The position numbers and the translations under genes are program-made. 64,000 bases of DNA from Lithospermum erythrorhizon. Its lineage: Eukaryota; Streptophyta; Magnoliopsida; Boraginales; Boraginaceae. Below, in pieces: positions 11,700 to 25,315 of the stretch (its first letter is position 1; each line of letters begins with the position of its first letter). The stretch covers positions 186,001 to 250,000 of the forward strand of contig JADFUC010002129.1 in NCBI GenBank assembly GCA_019722365.1. The letters run 5' to 3'. The notes under the pieces are model-generated. The model made no database searches. It saw only the letters and a program-made list of their open reading frames with translations, and was not told the origin of the DNA.

Positions 11700-13593
11700 T
11701 CAAAGCTCTTGGTCAAGGTACGACGGTTCTGCATTCGACTTTGGGGAGCCTAGATAACCTGAGACATTGGATGCAAGGTTACTCAGCCAGGAGGTGCTTC
11801 GGTTTAACAAGCTTTCTTCCATCAACAAGTCCGCTCGTCTTTTAGCCATGAATCGCTTGATAGGTTCAATGCCTTGAACCACCACTTCTTTCGGAGGCAT
11901 TGTCAGAGGATTGTGATCTAGATTGAGTTTTATCAGGTTGACAAGCAACCCGAACATGTCAGGCAATTCGTGAATCTGATTGTTGCTGATATCAAGTTCT
12001 TTAAGGTTGATCAAGTCACCGATTGTGTGAGGAAGTTCAGATAAATCACTAAAATTACTCCCTAGATTAAGAACTTCAAGATTTAGCAATTTTCCTATTG
12101 AAATAGGAAGACCATGGAGCTCATTGAAATGTGCATCAAGAAGCTGCAATGACTTCATTTCACCAATGGAAGTAGGAAGAGAACGAAGCTTGTTTAATTG
12201 GACAGAGAGCCTTTTCAAATTCACTAGTTCATACCCAATATTGGTGGGGAGGTATGCGAGTCGATTGAAGCTCGCATTCAGCTCCACCAATGACCTGAAA
12301 TAAGGCTAATAAAATCAGAAATCTACCAACAATATTAACAATACAAAAAGATTTCCCGATGCCTCTAAAGAAGCTCCCACCTAAGCAAGGCAAGGGGTTG
12401 GGTTGATCACAGCCTTACTCCTGCGATAACATATGGGCTGTTTACGAAATCCGAAGTAACCCAAGAGTGAAGAAAGTCAGGAAGGTAGGATCTATGATAG
12501 TTACCTACAATGGCAAATGCTGTCAGGCAATTCAACAAGCTTGTTTCTGGATACATTTAGAATCTTCAAGTTGATCAACAAACCTATAGAACCTGGTAGA
12601 GATTCTAGTTCATTTGAGGAAAGATTAAGCTCTTCAAGCTTTTCCAATCCAGCAATTAATTCTGGAACAGCCTATTGATCAAAACATAAATAACCAAATC
12701 GATCTCACTAAGAAAACACAAATGGGATAGTAAACAAAAATGTTACCCTCGATTCACCTCAATCCAAACAGACCAATAAATCAAACCACTCAATGAACAT
12801 AACCATTCTTGATTCTTTTGAACTCAACTCTTTAAAGAATAAAGGAGACAGATGTGACAATTTGTGAATTAAAGCTCACCTGGAGAGAATTATTGGACAA
12901 ATTTAGTGAAACGATGGAATCCAATGAAGCGAAAAACGCCTCTGGCAACATCCTCAACTGCTTTTTGGACAAATCCACATTTTCAATCACTTTACCAGAC
13001 CCTGCCTCCAGCATTATCCTCTCAACTTCTTGATCCAATTTCTCCTCCCTGCCTTTTTCCTCCCCCTCATCTCCCTCCTGAGGATCCACGGAATCATGAC
13101 CCGCGACAGCAGCCTCATAAATCCTCTGCAACCTCCCTTCCGCCTCCCTCAACAACCCTTCATATGCGGCCAACATCTCATCATAATCCACCACGGCCTT
13201 ATACATTCGTCTCTCCTCCTCCGCCTTCTTCAAATCCGCATCCAATGTAGGATAAGGAGCAGGGGACGACGAAAGCTCCTCCAAACGGGCGTTGAGTTCA
13301 ACAACCTTCGCCTTAGCAATGTCCACGCGCTCATGATCAGGACGTTCCCCCATGCAACGCAATGCAGAGCGAGCCTGGGAGACATCAGCGAGCGCTAAAC
13401 GCATTTCAGACACCACTTTAGGATTGTTCAAATATGGCATTTTTTCATATAGCTCAAAGTTGGGCTCTTCAGGCTTCGGTGGTGGTGGTTGTTCGACGTC
13501 AAATTTGTCGTCAGGGGGGGCACGTGGACTCATTGAAGGGAGCTTGGACATTACAAATGAAAGAATTGGGAAATTGTTTGGATTTGGATCCAT
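11700..13593 (-). CDS. PIRL: Plant intracellular Ras-group-related LRR protein (PIRL), three exons
   Basis: Exons on the minus strand are 13593-12880, 12671-12505 and 12294-11700. All junctions are GT-AG (CTCCAG/GTGAGC, AATAG/GCTG, TGTAG/GTAACT, TTTCAG/GTCA). The sum is 492 codons including TGA, fully in frame, matching the 460-510 residues usual for Arabidopsis PIRLs. I chose the ATG at 13593 ([15 protein letters not shown]) because group members start this way; an in-frame ATG 60 bases upstream would add 20 residues. The N-terminal ~215 residues are charged and partly coiled-coil ([24 protein letters not shown]). From about residue 225, LxxLxLSxNxLxxLPxxI-type leucine-rich repeats follow (about ten), then a basic segment ([13 protein letters not shown]) and a STSWLSNL...SGYLG tail. 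PIRLs are cytoplasmic LRR proteins related to animal Ras-binding SHOC2-like proteins; Arabidopsis PIRL1 and PIRL9 act redundantly in pollen development. The exact paralogue is not resolved. The frame is undamaged. Confidence 0.95.
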
Positions 13594-15221
13594 TTTTACA
13601 GATTTTTCTTGTTTCTCTAATGTTACTGATTCTTGATTTTTTCTCTTAAACAAATTCTGAGATTGTTATGTTGTAAGAATGAATCAGGAGCTTGAAGATG
13701 TTCAGATTTGTTTTACTCAACGTCCTATGCATTCGGCAATACACATAATCAGAGTGTTAAATGAGTACGCGAAAGACTAATTTCAAATTTCTTCATATCA
13801 GAAAAGTCCAAAATAACGCAATGATAGAATTAGATAAGATAATTTAAAAAAGTTCTCTGTTTCGAATTAATATTAATTGATAACATAATAATTGATTAAA
13901 TTTGATTTACATTAATTTTTTATGTTTGATCAAATATTAATTTAATCATATTAAGAAAGCAATTATTTTTAGGAGGGAAATCAGTTTCAACTCCCTCCAA
14001 ATAATGCTGAAAATATTCAATTCTGTCAAAACATTTCACCATCCTCCAAATAATGCTCAAAACATTTCAATTCGGTCCAAATCTTCCTTCATTCCTTCTC
14101 ATTCCCTTTTTTGAAGCAAGATTTATGCTATTTTGATAATTATTTAAGGATTCCAAAATCATCTAGATTCAACATTTGTATTTCCCTTCTCTATAGTTAT
14201 CTAATCTCTATCAACATTTCAACAGAATTTTAGTTCTAATTCTATTTGGTATTTTAAATTATTGTTATATTGATTGCTTATCGTTATTGGTGTATACAAT
14301 TTTTGTTAATTTAGTCTCACAAGAATGCATATTAGTTGTTCGATAATTGCTTAGTTTAGTGCTCATGTTCAAACTCCAGTTTGTTTGTTCATCCGACTTT
14401 GTCCTGATTAGATGGCTGAGGTAAAGAGAATTGCTAAATGGATATGACATTAGTATTTATTCAGCGAGCCTATAAATCTCAAACATCATGCAACGTCGAT
14501 CTCAAAAATACGATTCAATTATTATATCCTAACTATTTTTATATGAATATTAGAATGAATTTTATAATAATCAAGATGTGATATTTATTATGATGCACTC
14601 ACTATTTAAATTTGTAAACAAATTAAAATAAGCATTCAAATTTCCTATTCATAAACTATAAAAAAAATCATTCACATGACATAGACTAAGACAAATTTCG
14701 AACATGTTTCTATACTCTTTCAGATATTCCTTCAAGCTGAAGATCCTTAAGCATTTCATTTACGCAATATACATGAAGCTGTATCGAGTCGCCTGCCTTT
14801 ATATCATTAATCATAATTTAAGACGTGCTTTTCCCGCCTTTTAAGCCAAACTATAACTCACTAATCATTCGAATCTTCATCATAAAGAAGATGGTCGAAT
14901 TATAAATAAAAAAAGATGGACGAGTACCGTAAGCCTATCGTTTCTTTACGATACCATTAATTTAATCAAGTATATTCGATACGGTGTTACTATGGCTTTC
15001 AGAGTAGAATCACAGAAAATAATATATTTGGGCTCAAGAATAAATTTCCCAATAATGTATGTAGTTATTAAGGTTAAATTTGTCTACCATATATTTCAGA
15101 CCCAGATTTAGTAATTTTCGAGACCGGGCCTTAGCAAATTTCACGCGACAACAATGGCCTATATTTTTTCCAATGAACGACCAATTATTATTTAACCCAA
15201 GTAATATAATTAACAAAGACG
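13594..15221. other. PIRL upstream region and AT-rich intergenic DNA
   Basis: The first few hundred bases are the expected promoter and 5' untranslated region of the minus-strand PIRL gene; no convincing TATA box was seen. Two near-repeats of TCCAAATAATGCTGAAAATATT / TCCAAATAATGCTCAAAACATT occur at 13995-14065. The rest has no recognisable gene. Confidence 0.45.
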
Positions 15222-15440
15222 GAGACCCCCCGAACTTTAACGAATCCAGTCGCTTGCCCCCCGAACATTCGAACTGCTAGTTTGCCTCCTCGAACTATCC
15301 GCTGAATTGGTAATTTTGGGGATTCCATCCATTGTTAAAAGTCAGAGAATTTAGTTTTTCATAAAGGGCAAAACTGGAATTATACAAATATTAGATCTTT
15401 GGGGTCAATTTTTACATATAAAAACTAAAAACACTTTAAA
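15222..15440. mobile_element. MITE end with CCCCCCGAAC repeats (partial)
   Basis: GGAGACCCCCCGAACTTTAACG, GCCCCCCGAACATTCGAACT and GCCTCCTCGAACTATCCGCT follow each other in 80 bp. They are followed by AATTTTGGGGATTCCATCCATTG. This layout is typical of one terminus of a class of plant inverted-repeat elements. The matching opposite end is not adjacent; a short AGTTCGGGGCAA at 17562-17573 is a possible remnant. Confidence 0.4.
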
Positions 15441-15459
15441 AAAAACAAACTGTACCAAC

Positions 15460-15660
15460 CCCATCCTCCCCCACCCCCACCATCACTGCAATTTTCATCA
15501 CCTTCACTCGGGACTATGCCGCCATACCTCCATCATCACCACATTCATCACCACATTCATCACCCACCTCACCTTCATCATCATTAGTTTCCCCACCCCT
15601 TAATCTTACCTTAATGTACTATTCCTGTACCTCCCCTCCCCTCTCCTACCATCACCACCA
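15460..15660. repeat. C-rich CCA/TCA low-complexity tract
   Basis: Runs of CCCCACC, ATCACC and TTCATCACCACA repeats with almost no G. It could be read as His/Pro/Ser codons but contains no supported gene. Confidence 0.8.
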
Positions 15661-15689
15661 TGGTTACTCATAATCCACGGATTAAATCA

Positions 15690-17400
15690 AACTAAATGAC
15701 AAAGCTCATCTCGACGGGCGGAACAAGAGCTTACCGCTTAGCCTCGGGCTTGTAGAATCGGGAGAGATTCAGGATTTGCTCCATGCGCTCAAGCTATATA
15801 ATTACGAGTCATACATCTTAGAGTTTCACCTTTGATGACTGACGTAGATTAATTCCATGCGAGGGACCAAAGCAGACTGACGTAAAGCAGGCGCCGGTGA
15901 ACAAGGAAGTGAACAAAAGTTTTGTGGAGGAATCATCGAGTGTATAGCTTTCACGTGGGAGCACGAGAGGATATGAGAAACCGCTACCCGTACTGCTCGT
16001 CTCAGGTTAGTCATCTGGTCAAGCGGATTCATACCTTGTGGGCTTTCAGTTAAGAATTTCGAGGACGAAATTTTTGTTAGGTGGGTGTAATGTAATAACC
16101 TAGCTTAATTGCTAATAAATAAACTAAAATATGAGATTTTTATTTATTTTCGTGAATCTGAACCTACTAAATATTTTTTTTTCACTGGCAATGCTAATGT
16201 TCTAAGTTAGTTGTCAAATCAGTTAAACGAGTAACGACGAGTTAAAACGCGACTTTCAATCGCTTGGGGCTAATGGGCCCAAAATTTCACTTTAAGAGAC
16301 ACCATTTAAAGCCCAAACCCAATTAAGTTTTCTTTCCCTAAATGAAAAAGAAACAAACAGTTCCACCATTTGTTTGATCTTTCTTCTCAATTTTCTCGCT
16401 CACTTTCAAGCTGAGCCTAAAATTTCTAGAGCTCCTCATCATCCCCCGCCGTTTCAAAGTAAAAAGGTGCTATATTTTTGAGTATTTTGTGAAATCTCCA
16501 CACTTTGGACTTTTGTTGACTTTTGATATTTTAAATTTTATTGCTCCAATTGATTCTGGTTGTAAATTAGCTATTATCGTCATAAATATGTTTGATGTGA
16601 AAATTGATGCTTTTGTGGCCGTTTGACTTTGAACTTTTGGCTGACTTTTGGAATTTTGATATATTATTGAATAGAATTATCGGTTTCAGCTTAAATTATA
16701 ATATAAAAGAATTGATAATGATCGAGGCTCAAGTGTAGTTGTCATTATAGTTAACTGATCAAGTGATCGGTTGACTTTCCCTAAGTGTTTAAGGTTGAAT
16801 TGATCTATGATTTTGGTAAGAAACAAACTTAGATTAGGGTCGAGAGTTAATGGCTAAATTAATTGGAAAAAAGAAAACTCGTTGATTGAAATTATTTGGA
16901 AGTTGGAAATTTGAATAGATATAGTCACACGAATTTAGCCCGATAAGAGGTCCACATCGAACGTTATTGGAACATAATTGTTGTTTGGGTTATGTTCTAA
17001 TTTTGCTACTTAACACCATCAGACATTTAACTTGGCAAACAACATCGATTCAATCAATTTTATTACTTATATTCTTTTATAGATTCAATTTGTGTAATGG
17101 ATTCTTATTCATTTTTTTAATGATTCTTTTTATTTTATTTGGTGTCATTTGTACGTTAGTTCTACAACAATTTGTTTAATTTTTTGGTTGGGGTGGTGAT
17201 TTGTAGTGTGAATGTGTACTTTGGATTGTTGTGTCCTCAAAGAAGAAGAAAGAGAATGAAGTTTAGTAAAGTGGTTATGTGATTATAGTCGCAACGGAGG
17301 AAATTACAAGCTTATGTGGGTTCGACAAGAGAGATTAATAGCAATTATTTGGAGAAGATGGTCGTGGTGGGGTCATTTTTGATTTATTTTTTTCTTGTAA
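15690..17400 (+). mobile_element. Chromovirus-type Ty3/gypsy tail plus start of its LTR (partial)
   Basis: At 16054-16090 the text GAATTTCGAGGACGAAATTT-TTGTTAGGTGGG is the characteristic end of the pol ORF and polypurine tract of plant chromoviral gypsy elements. It is followed by TGTAATAACC at 16091, a common LTR start in that clade. The 350 bases before it hold broken pol-like text. The putative LTR contains a leader-like pyrimidine-rich part (16320-16450) and then GTTGACTTTTG and GCTGACTTTTGG repeats. The right end is not defined, and most of the element is missing on the left. Confidence 0.6.
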
Positions 17401-18732
17401 CATTTCAGAGGCCATCTAAAATAGAACAACTAGTCCTTCGGATTTAAAGATTGACCAAGCAAACCTAATATATGTTAAATCTGGAGTATTACCCTTCACT
17501 AAAATTTCAAATCTATTAATTTCGATGATAAAATACCACATTCCAAATGACTAATTGATAGTTCGGGGCAACCGCCGACAATTGCTTGGTGCAATAACCG
17601 ACCGCCTATAAAGCTCAGGCATAAAGAATTTAAGCCAATTAAAATAGAGTACACATTGATTTCTTTACCTCATTACGCATCAAATGCACGATATACTTCC
17701 TAATATAATTCCATTAACCCGTTTTTTTCAAAGTAGTTTTCTTACTAAATACATGATTAATTAAAATAGCGCATCACACATCAAATTGAAATAATTTCAT
17801 GATATAGCTTCCGGCTAACAAATCTTCCAAAGTCAGCCTTCAACACACGATGATATTGTTTCAAAAATACTTTTAGTTCGACTCGAGACTCGAGTGCACT
17901 TTCGACTTGGAATGGCTTATTTTTTAATTTAAAAGATTGTGTAATAATATTTTTAAAAAATTAAATGATAAATCAAAAAGTATCACAAATATAAATATTC
18001 TAAATAATATATATAAAATCGAATTCCTGCTTTGGTCGGTTTCAAGTTAGGGTTTATAAAAACCGAAACCCATTAATTTTGTCGGTTTTGATTTTTTCTT
18101 CCCATATTGGTTCGGTATCGTATTTTTTATGGCAACATGGAAAAATCGCTCGGGTTCGACGAGTTTTTCGATTTGAACCGAACTGTATAACATCCCTAGT
18201 CCAATACCTATCTCTAATAATATATTATATTTCATAGAAAATACCAAAAGTATCATGTTGTACTTACTTAAATCTATGAGTTTATTAGTGCACCGATCTC
18301 ATAAAAATTTATTTTGAATCAAAATTATAGATTTCTTAATAATTTTCTCATGTCAATAAAAAATTTACAAAATTCATGGTCTTAATTACATATAAACTTT
18401 TGATTAGAAATAATATTTTCATGTTAATATAAAATTTGGTTGAAAATACTATATGTCGATATATCTTTTCGTAAAATAATATATAAATTTAGAAATATTT
18501 TGAGTTCAAAATTCAAAAATTCAACTCTATCAAAATTATTGTCATTGATTCATAATTTAATTACCTTATCCATCCAAAAAAAAAGACTGTCAGATTGGAT
18601 TTTAAATATTGAACTAACAAAACTACGCAGCCCTAATTGATATACATAATTTGATTTGAATCAAAATATAATATTTTTAGTAAAAACATTAAAAATATTA
18701 GTATTTTAAGTATTTTCATCAAATATTATATA
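17401..18732. other. AT-rich intergenic, no gene seen
   Basis: Possible continuation of the gypsy LTR followed by anonymous AT-rich DNA. A TCGACTCGAGACTCGAG motif occurs at 17878-17893. No ORF resembles a known protein. Confidence 0.4.
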
Positions 18733-18733
18733 A

Positions 18734-19029
18734 TACTCCCTCCGTTCCTATATAGTTGTCTTTCTAGTCCTAAACACGCCGGGATTAAGAAATCATACAA
18801 CTTACCTATAAGCCTCACGAATAAAGAATTAAAATGATTGAATTAACACTGATGATATTTAATATCTACCTCCATTCCACATGAGAATTAATTAGGAGGC
18901 ATTTGTAATGTAATTATATTTAGAAAGGTTAAGAGAAAAATACAATATATATTGGAATGCTAGGAAGACAAGTAATTTGTGACAAAAAATTAAGTCTAAA
19001 AAGACAACTATATAGAAATGGAGGGAGTA
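18734..19029. mobile_element. Stowaway-like MITE (Tc1/mariner)
   Basis: The left terminus TACTCCCTCCGTTCCTATAT-AGTTGTCTTTCTAGTC is mirrored by GACTAC-type text on the right: AGTCTAAAAAGACAACTATATAGAAATGGAGGGAGTA. The terminal inverted repeats are about 36 bp, the length about 296 bp, and TA dinucleotides flank the ends. This is the standard TACTCCCTCCGT Stowaway pattern. It has no coding capacity. Confidence 0.9.
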
Positions 19030-21348
19030 TTATTCAATCTTTAAAGGATGGAGTAAGTATTAAAAAGCTCGATGCTTTGTATTAAAGAAATCGAGAACTA
19101 AGTAGTTCAAAAAATCTTAATTGAGAATAAAAACATATAAATAATAATAGTTAGATGATTTTAAAACCATAAGCATATTAGTACATCATTGTGACTATAA
19201 GTATAGAATATTAAGAATACAAAATTTTAAGAATAATTCAAATGATTACTGAGGAGTGAGGCTTGAAATTGGAAAAATTGAATTGATATGCCGAAATAAT
19301 TTCAAATTGAATTGTCAAATTTGTCTTTTCATGGTCAAAGATTAATAAATTTTATAATTTTGATTGACATCTAAAACATTGATTTGAATCAAAATTATCA
19401 AGTTAATAATCAAGTATGTTGAAAATACTACATATTGATATTTTTTTCATAAACAAATATATAACACATTAAAAGTTATTTGAGTTCAAAATTGAAAAAA
19501 ATCAACTATTAAGATTGTCTATTAATTATTTTATTTGACACATGTTAAATTATAGGGTAAGTTAATTTTAAATATAGTCAATTTGAAAATAAGATGTTCA
19601 TAAATTGGATGCCTTCTTACAAAGATAGCACAATTGAACTTGATTGTTAGTCTTGATTTAGGTATAACTGTAATTTCTGTATATGTTGCAGCATATATAT
19701 GTTTTGAACTTAAGTGGCGAGACAACTAGATAGCTGGGATAATCCTATATTATCAATTCTCAGATTTCTGTTTTTTAGCAATAAAGTTCGTATCAAAATA
19801 TAATTATACCTTCATTAATTGTCAACCGTATTATTTTAAAGATTATATTTTATAGTGAAACAAAAAGCGAAGAAACACAAAAGTCAACTCATACTTTTAT
19901 GATGTATAGATAGATGATGATATAGATAGATGGGGATAGATAGAGATGTGGTTTAAAAGCTTTTCTGATATAGCTTGAATGTTAAAAATAAGAAATATTT
20001 TCGAAAATATTATTGATATATTTAAGAAATATTAAAACTCAAGATAATTTATATATACTAAAAAGATATTTCTTATAAAAAATAGATATTCGGGGCTTAG
20101 AGGCGCGCTAGATTGCTTAGTATTGATATTTTATGTTTAATTTGTACTATAATTTTATTTTGAGATATCGATTTAAACATTCTATTAGATCATCATTATT
20201 TATGTTTTCAGAAATACTTAGTATTCCATTAATGTAAAGTATCCTCTTATTAAATTGTATTCATCGATTCTATAGTTTATGAACGAATATTAATCATTAT
20301 CGTTTAATTCAAAAAAGATATTATAACAAATATAAATATTTAATATGACTAAGTAAATTAAATATTCAACTCAATGTTACATAATGTAAAATGTTTGAAA
20401 TATTACTCCTCACTAATAAATAATACCTATCCCCTTTTGTTATCAAATTGTTCAATGGATTGTTTGTATATACTGCCAAGATTTGTATCGACATTGAATT
20501 TAATTCTAGCATCTCTATCTATATAGTAGACTCAACATGCATCAAAAGAGGAATAAAAGATTATCAAGGAAGTCATCTAATCACATAACAACAATCCCAG
20601 AGCACCACTAAGATTATCACGTTAATCATTTGACTAAGTCATCCTTATGGCTAATACTACAAACATTATTTCTAGGATGCACTCCATTTATTTGATTAAT
20701 GATTTACCTCTCGTGCCCGGTCAAAGTATTTTCACAAGATCGAGAAGCAAAGAATGGCAAAGAATGAAAGACTAAGAATTAATGTATTTGCAAGTTATTT
20801 CAAGCCAAACAAACGTTGGTTGTTTTAAGAATTTGCAATTAGTAATTTTTTTAGTTTCTTGATTATAACTTTATGAATTATATCTCATAATGAGTTAGAA
20901 TTGACGTAATAGATGATTTTAATTGGATTAATGCATTACTTATCAAAAAGTAAATGTTTGAAATAAAGTTTTAATAAAATTTAAATTTTTAAAATATTTT
21001 CATAATAATTATTGTTAGAGAAAATTATCTAAAAATTAATTTTAACAGGTTAATAGGTTTGTATCTTTACATCGCCGAATTTTTTAGAATCATAATATAA
21101 GGAGACTTCTATCTTCAGAGAGAAATATATTACCAAAATAATAAATTTATCTAATTAATCTCAAATGATGTACACAATATCTAGTAATATTTGTCTCCTA
21201 CTTTCATAATTACATTAATGTTTCAAGCTTCTATTATTCACAAAATTAGAAACATTTCGATGTTTCAGAAAATATTTAGAAATTTAATTCATGAACAAAT
21301 AAAAGTATTGAATAAATCAACACGTAGTTGCTTGGTTTTGGCTTCCAT
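19030..21348. other. AT-rich intergenic, no gene seen
   Basis: Very AT-rich. A (GATA)n-like patch (ATAGATAGATGATGATATAGATAGATGGGG) lies at about 19907-19945. Nothing else was recognised. Confidence 0.5.
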
Positions 21349-22229
21349 TTAATAAAGTATTGAATAAATTTTGTAATTCCTAAATATCCTTGCATCTTGC
21401 AATATGTCAATGACGTCATTGTTAAGGCAACCTCGATAAACCTCTAGCGTGATGCTCTCAGGACATACATACTTCCACCTCGCTTGCTTCTTTCTGCAAC
21501 AAAAAAGTCTACCCCATCGCTTGAAACTCTTTCCCACATCCTTTACAATTTCCGTTGTTAATTCCTGCTCCTACTGCCATTGACCTTCAATTTGTCTGGA
21601 CCTCTTTGCACCACCTTCTTCATCAAATCCCACATCATCCACCACAACCCATCCCCCCTTTCAAGGCTCTTAGGCTCTATATTACTACCCCTTTTTTCTT
21701 TTTGGTCTGGAGCCCGAGGCACGCACTTATCACTGGCCTTTGGCCTTTGGCCTTTTCCTTCCTTACTTCTCTTCTTTTTCCTCTTCTTCCTTTCCATTTC
21801 CTCAAATCATTAGCCCTAATTAGATTCCAGCATAAATATCCACATTTTCTCCTCTAAATCTATATATCTTCTTCCTTCTTTACATTTCTCGTGTTGGTAG
21901 AGCTCATTTCTTTTATTACAGTAATAGACGTAGAGTATGAAAGCTTGGCGATGTTTTGAGAATGTAGCTTTATGTTTTTGCAAAACCTCTCAATATGAAA
22001 GGCTCAGGTGATAAAAGAGCGAGACCGATGGGTTCAGAGTATACTCAAGGCGAGACAACCACCTTCCATGATCTCCAAAAGCCGCATTTAATTAAGTGCC
22101 TGATAACCACCAATTTAGTCATAATACTCGTTTGAGCTTACATCAGCTCCAACATTGGCTCTTTTGACGAAAAGAGCAACATACTAATTGCTATTTATTC
22201 TCAACATAATCCTGTGGCGGCTCAGGAGA
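21349..22229. other. Flank of copia fragment, unassigned
   Basis: Contains a pyrimidine-rich stretch (21550-21900) that on the minus strand could be an LTR or leader of the adjacent copia remnant. No second LTR was found. Short ORFs here look random. Confidence 0.35.
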
Positions 22230-23010
22230 TATTCAAACCGACCCACATCCAAATTTTTGCGGAAGACGTCAAGCCACATGCTCCAATTTGACCACTTTTT
22301 TCTTCGACTACGAATAAAGTGATGCTCGAGCTTCTATATGTTTATCTCGATATGTCAGACTGGTTCTTGGGAGAAGCTTATGACACTTTATATTGTCATA
22401 AGTCCTATCACAATCAGATTCTTCTAGTATTTGCTTCATCCGTATTAATCGAGTGCAATCGCTTCCAAAGAACTATATATTCAGCCACCAGGGAGAGAGA
22501 TACCGAATTTGCTTTTTGGTCAATCCACAATACTTAGATTATTCCCTAGATAGAAACATCCCAATATGTGCTCTTCTATCTTCGATTTCCCCAAAGACGA
22601 ATATCCAACAAGAGAATGATTAAAGGTCAAAGTATAATAATAAACCATGATTATATGTACCTAGCACGATTTCGTGATTCTTTTCACAAGGTTCAAGTGA
22701 CTTCTTCGATTAGCTTGATATCTTGCACACCCCAATAGAATGAGCTATATATGATCTCGGGGCTTGCGCTAGTAGTAGCATCTCCAATCATGCTTATACT
22801 GTGCCTCCATCCATCTTTCATCCTCATCCTAAAGGACCTTCACGAGTTGCGAATGGAGTTCTCTTTGGACTTAGAGGTTTCCATACCAAACTTCTTTTGC
22901 TATATTCTCAAGGTTGTCAGAAATAAATATGCTATCTTCCATCTGCTTATCTCAGAACCTCAAGAAGTATTTGAGCTCACCTACCCCTCCATCTAATGGG
23001 GATTACGCAC
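22230..23010 (-). pseudogene. Truncated copia RT-RNase H fragment
   Basis: Minus-strand text at 23000-22850 gives GELKYFL, then KQMEDSIFIS and KEVWYG. These match the GELKYFLG...QLEDGIFIS...KKFGM segment of copia reverse transcriptase. Further left, about 22830-22740, broken text corresponds to the K-DEK ... TASRPDI part. At 22400-22240 the text YRDKHIEARASL and KKVVKLEHV matches the SRTKHIEIRHHFI ... ELEHV end of RNase H. Several frameshifts and stops separate the pieces; between them the TTEAEY segment seems deleted. Only the 3' end of pol is present. Confidence 0.7.
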
Positions 23011-24340
23011 GCTTAAATTCCGATTTTTCTACAAATTAAATGTTAAAATCAAATAGTTTTATTTATGTGTATAATATTTGATAAAATTATCAAAATGTGT
23101 ATAATATTTATTAAAATTATCAAATAATAATATTTTAATGTACTAATATTGACATTAAATTCATATCTAAATCAAAATTATTTCTATCGACATAAAAGTT
23201 ACCACTGGGAGCACTTAAATAAAACATGCTAATAATTAGTAAGGAGGAGAAAAGATTTATATTTTATTTCCGTAAATTTAATTTTTTTATTATAATATAT
23301 AACATGTTAGTATGCTTACATAAAATATTTTTATCTATAAACTATGGACGAATAATTAATTGTGAGTTAAATTCAATATACAGTAAAATTAAAAAATATT
23401 AGTCTTCACTATTTAATAATGATTAGTAATTAGTAAATTAAATATATATATTATCATAATAATACATATTAACTAAGTATATTGTCATAATAAATACTTA
23501 TATTAGTTTTCAGCTGCCTCTATAGTATCATCGATATTATGATATGAAATACATGCATGAATATGTATATTATAAATATATAATCCACTTTATTAATGAA
23601 CATTCGATGTCTGAAATCGGTACCTAAATAAATACATTTGAATGCTTCTTGTGACATTTATATTAAATTGTATATCCACACAAGATTTCGTATCAGTATG
23701 TGTCATATATATTGTGAGGTTTGCTTTTGAAAAGAAATTATTATCACAAAATATAGTTTTTATAAGAGTTATCAATAAATGCTTTTATTCGAATTTGATT
23801 TTGATATAATTAAATTTAGGTATTTACCAATTCGAACAGAAATGCATCCCAATGTATGGCCTCTTTGAGAAGCGTTTTGCGTGCCAGGTAGAGTGAAAAT
23901 TAATAAAAAGTCTTACATGTGTCGGTTTGTGTAAAATATGATTCGATCGATCATCAATTAAAATATGTTCAAATGAATTGCATAAAATAAATTGAATAGT
24001 AGAAGCTATGAATAATTTATCTTGAGAAGATGTTTTCTAACAATAAATAAAATAACATAAAGTATATTTTTTTTTAAAGAAATAAGTGATGTTTTCTAAC
24101 AATAAATATATTTACATAATTTTCATTCTTTTATTAAACGTTGAAAATGAAGAGTAGTATGGTAACAAAACTTTTAATTCTACTATTAAAATTATATTAT
24201 TAAAAAATTATAAGGGATTATATAACTATGAATAAAATGAATTATAATATAAATAAAAATCTATACATTTACATAAATAATTAATTATTTTATTTATTAT
24301 ACCGATTTAAATATTTGGCATAAATAATTAGATAAATGCG
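22990..24340. repeat. AT-rich direct repeat, copy 1
   Basis: About 1.3 kb that aligns along its length with 30640-31870. Shared landmarks in the same order are AAATTAAATGTTA, ATTGACATTAAATT, ATAACATGTTAGT, CTATAAACTAT, GATTAGTAATTAGTAA, AATCGGTACCT, GTTTTGCGTG, GATCATCAATT, ATAGTAGAAGCTATGA and TTATTTTATTTATTAT. No protein was recognised. The copies are diverged, with many indels. Confidence 0.8.
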
Positions 24341-24985
24341 CGTACGTTTACTAATGAAATAAGAATAGCTTTATTCCAAAAAAGTTGTAAACTAAGATAA
24401 CATTTCTATTCTTGACGCAAGCAGTCCAACCATCCCATGCGTTGTTCTTGAGTCATTGCCATGAAAGCCTCTCTTCACCCAATGCTTTGGAACAACTATT
24501 ATCGCCTTATTCATTGACATTCTTAGGCCAATCCCGCAACAATGGATGTTAAATTTGGCTGTTTTTATTTAAATTTTAGCGTCGAATAATCTTAATTTTC
24601 TGGCAATATGTTGATGCAATGATTAGCCATCCCATGCATTTTAAGTTCACGTTCTATTATGGTAATACCCATTTCTTGTATAGTTCTAATACATGTTGTT
24701 ATGCTCATGGTAGACAACCTCTTCGCCTTGTTTATTTCAACCAATATTTTCAGTGATTCAGTAATATCTGATATTTTTGTCGTAAATATGCCTTTTTTTG
24801 TTCTCTACCACCTTTTCTTTTCCAGTAGACTCAAATGTGAACTCAATTTATCGATTCATAACTTGTTGTTTGTCATAAAATTTTCCACTTTTATCGATTC
24901 TTAACAATTTTTTCCACCCTTCTTTACAAAAGAAGTTGTAGGTGTATTTCTATTAGAGTTTCATGATAAGCAAGATCTACCATGA
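24341..24985. other. Unassigned DNA between repeats
   Basis: No gene or element end was recognised. It joins the first AT-rich repeat to the truncated copia element. Confidence 0.4.
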
Positions 24986-25315
24986 TCTTATCAAAGTGTT
25001 CTTTAATTATCAAATAATTCTATACTTATATCTATTTTATATTTTCGAAAATTTCAATTAATTCTATCTAATTATAAATATTTAATTTTAATAAATTAAG
25101 TGTTGAATAAATTAATCCCGAGATGAAATTAATTTCAAATCGAATAATCCCCGAGAACATCTTAACGAGTCAAAAATCAGCGAGCCGCCGGGCCGAGCCA
25201 AAGAGTGGCCGATAAGGTTCAAAGGTGAAAATCCTAAGTCGGCTACGCCGTGCACTTTAGGGTGGTGGTAATTAGGTGTACGTGCCCATCTCCCGGGTTG
25301 ATAGTGAATCGAATT

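Noticed and set aside
12906..13649. Four plus-strand ORFs of 71-122 codons
   Set aside because: They lie antisense to PIRL exon 1, whose spliced frame is complete and family-like. They are shadows of its codon bias.
21555..21857. 100-codon plus-strand ORF
   Set aside because: Pyrimidine-rich low-complexity sequence with overlapping ORFs in several frames and no family motif.
22319..22996. Two plus-strand ORFs of 72 and 81 codons
   Set aside because: The minus strand of the same DNA gives copia RT and RNase H motifs, which explains the open frames.
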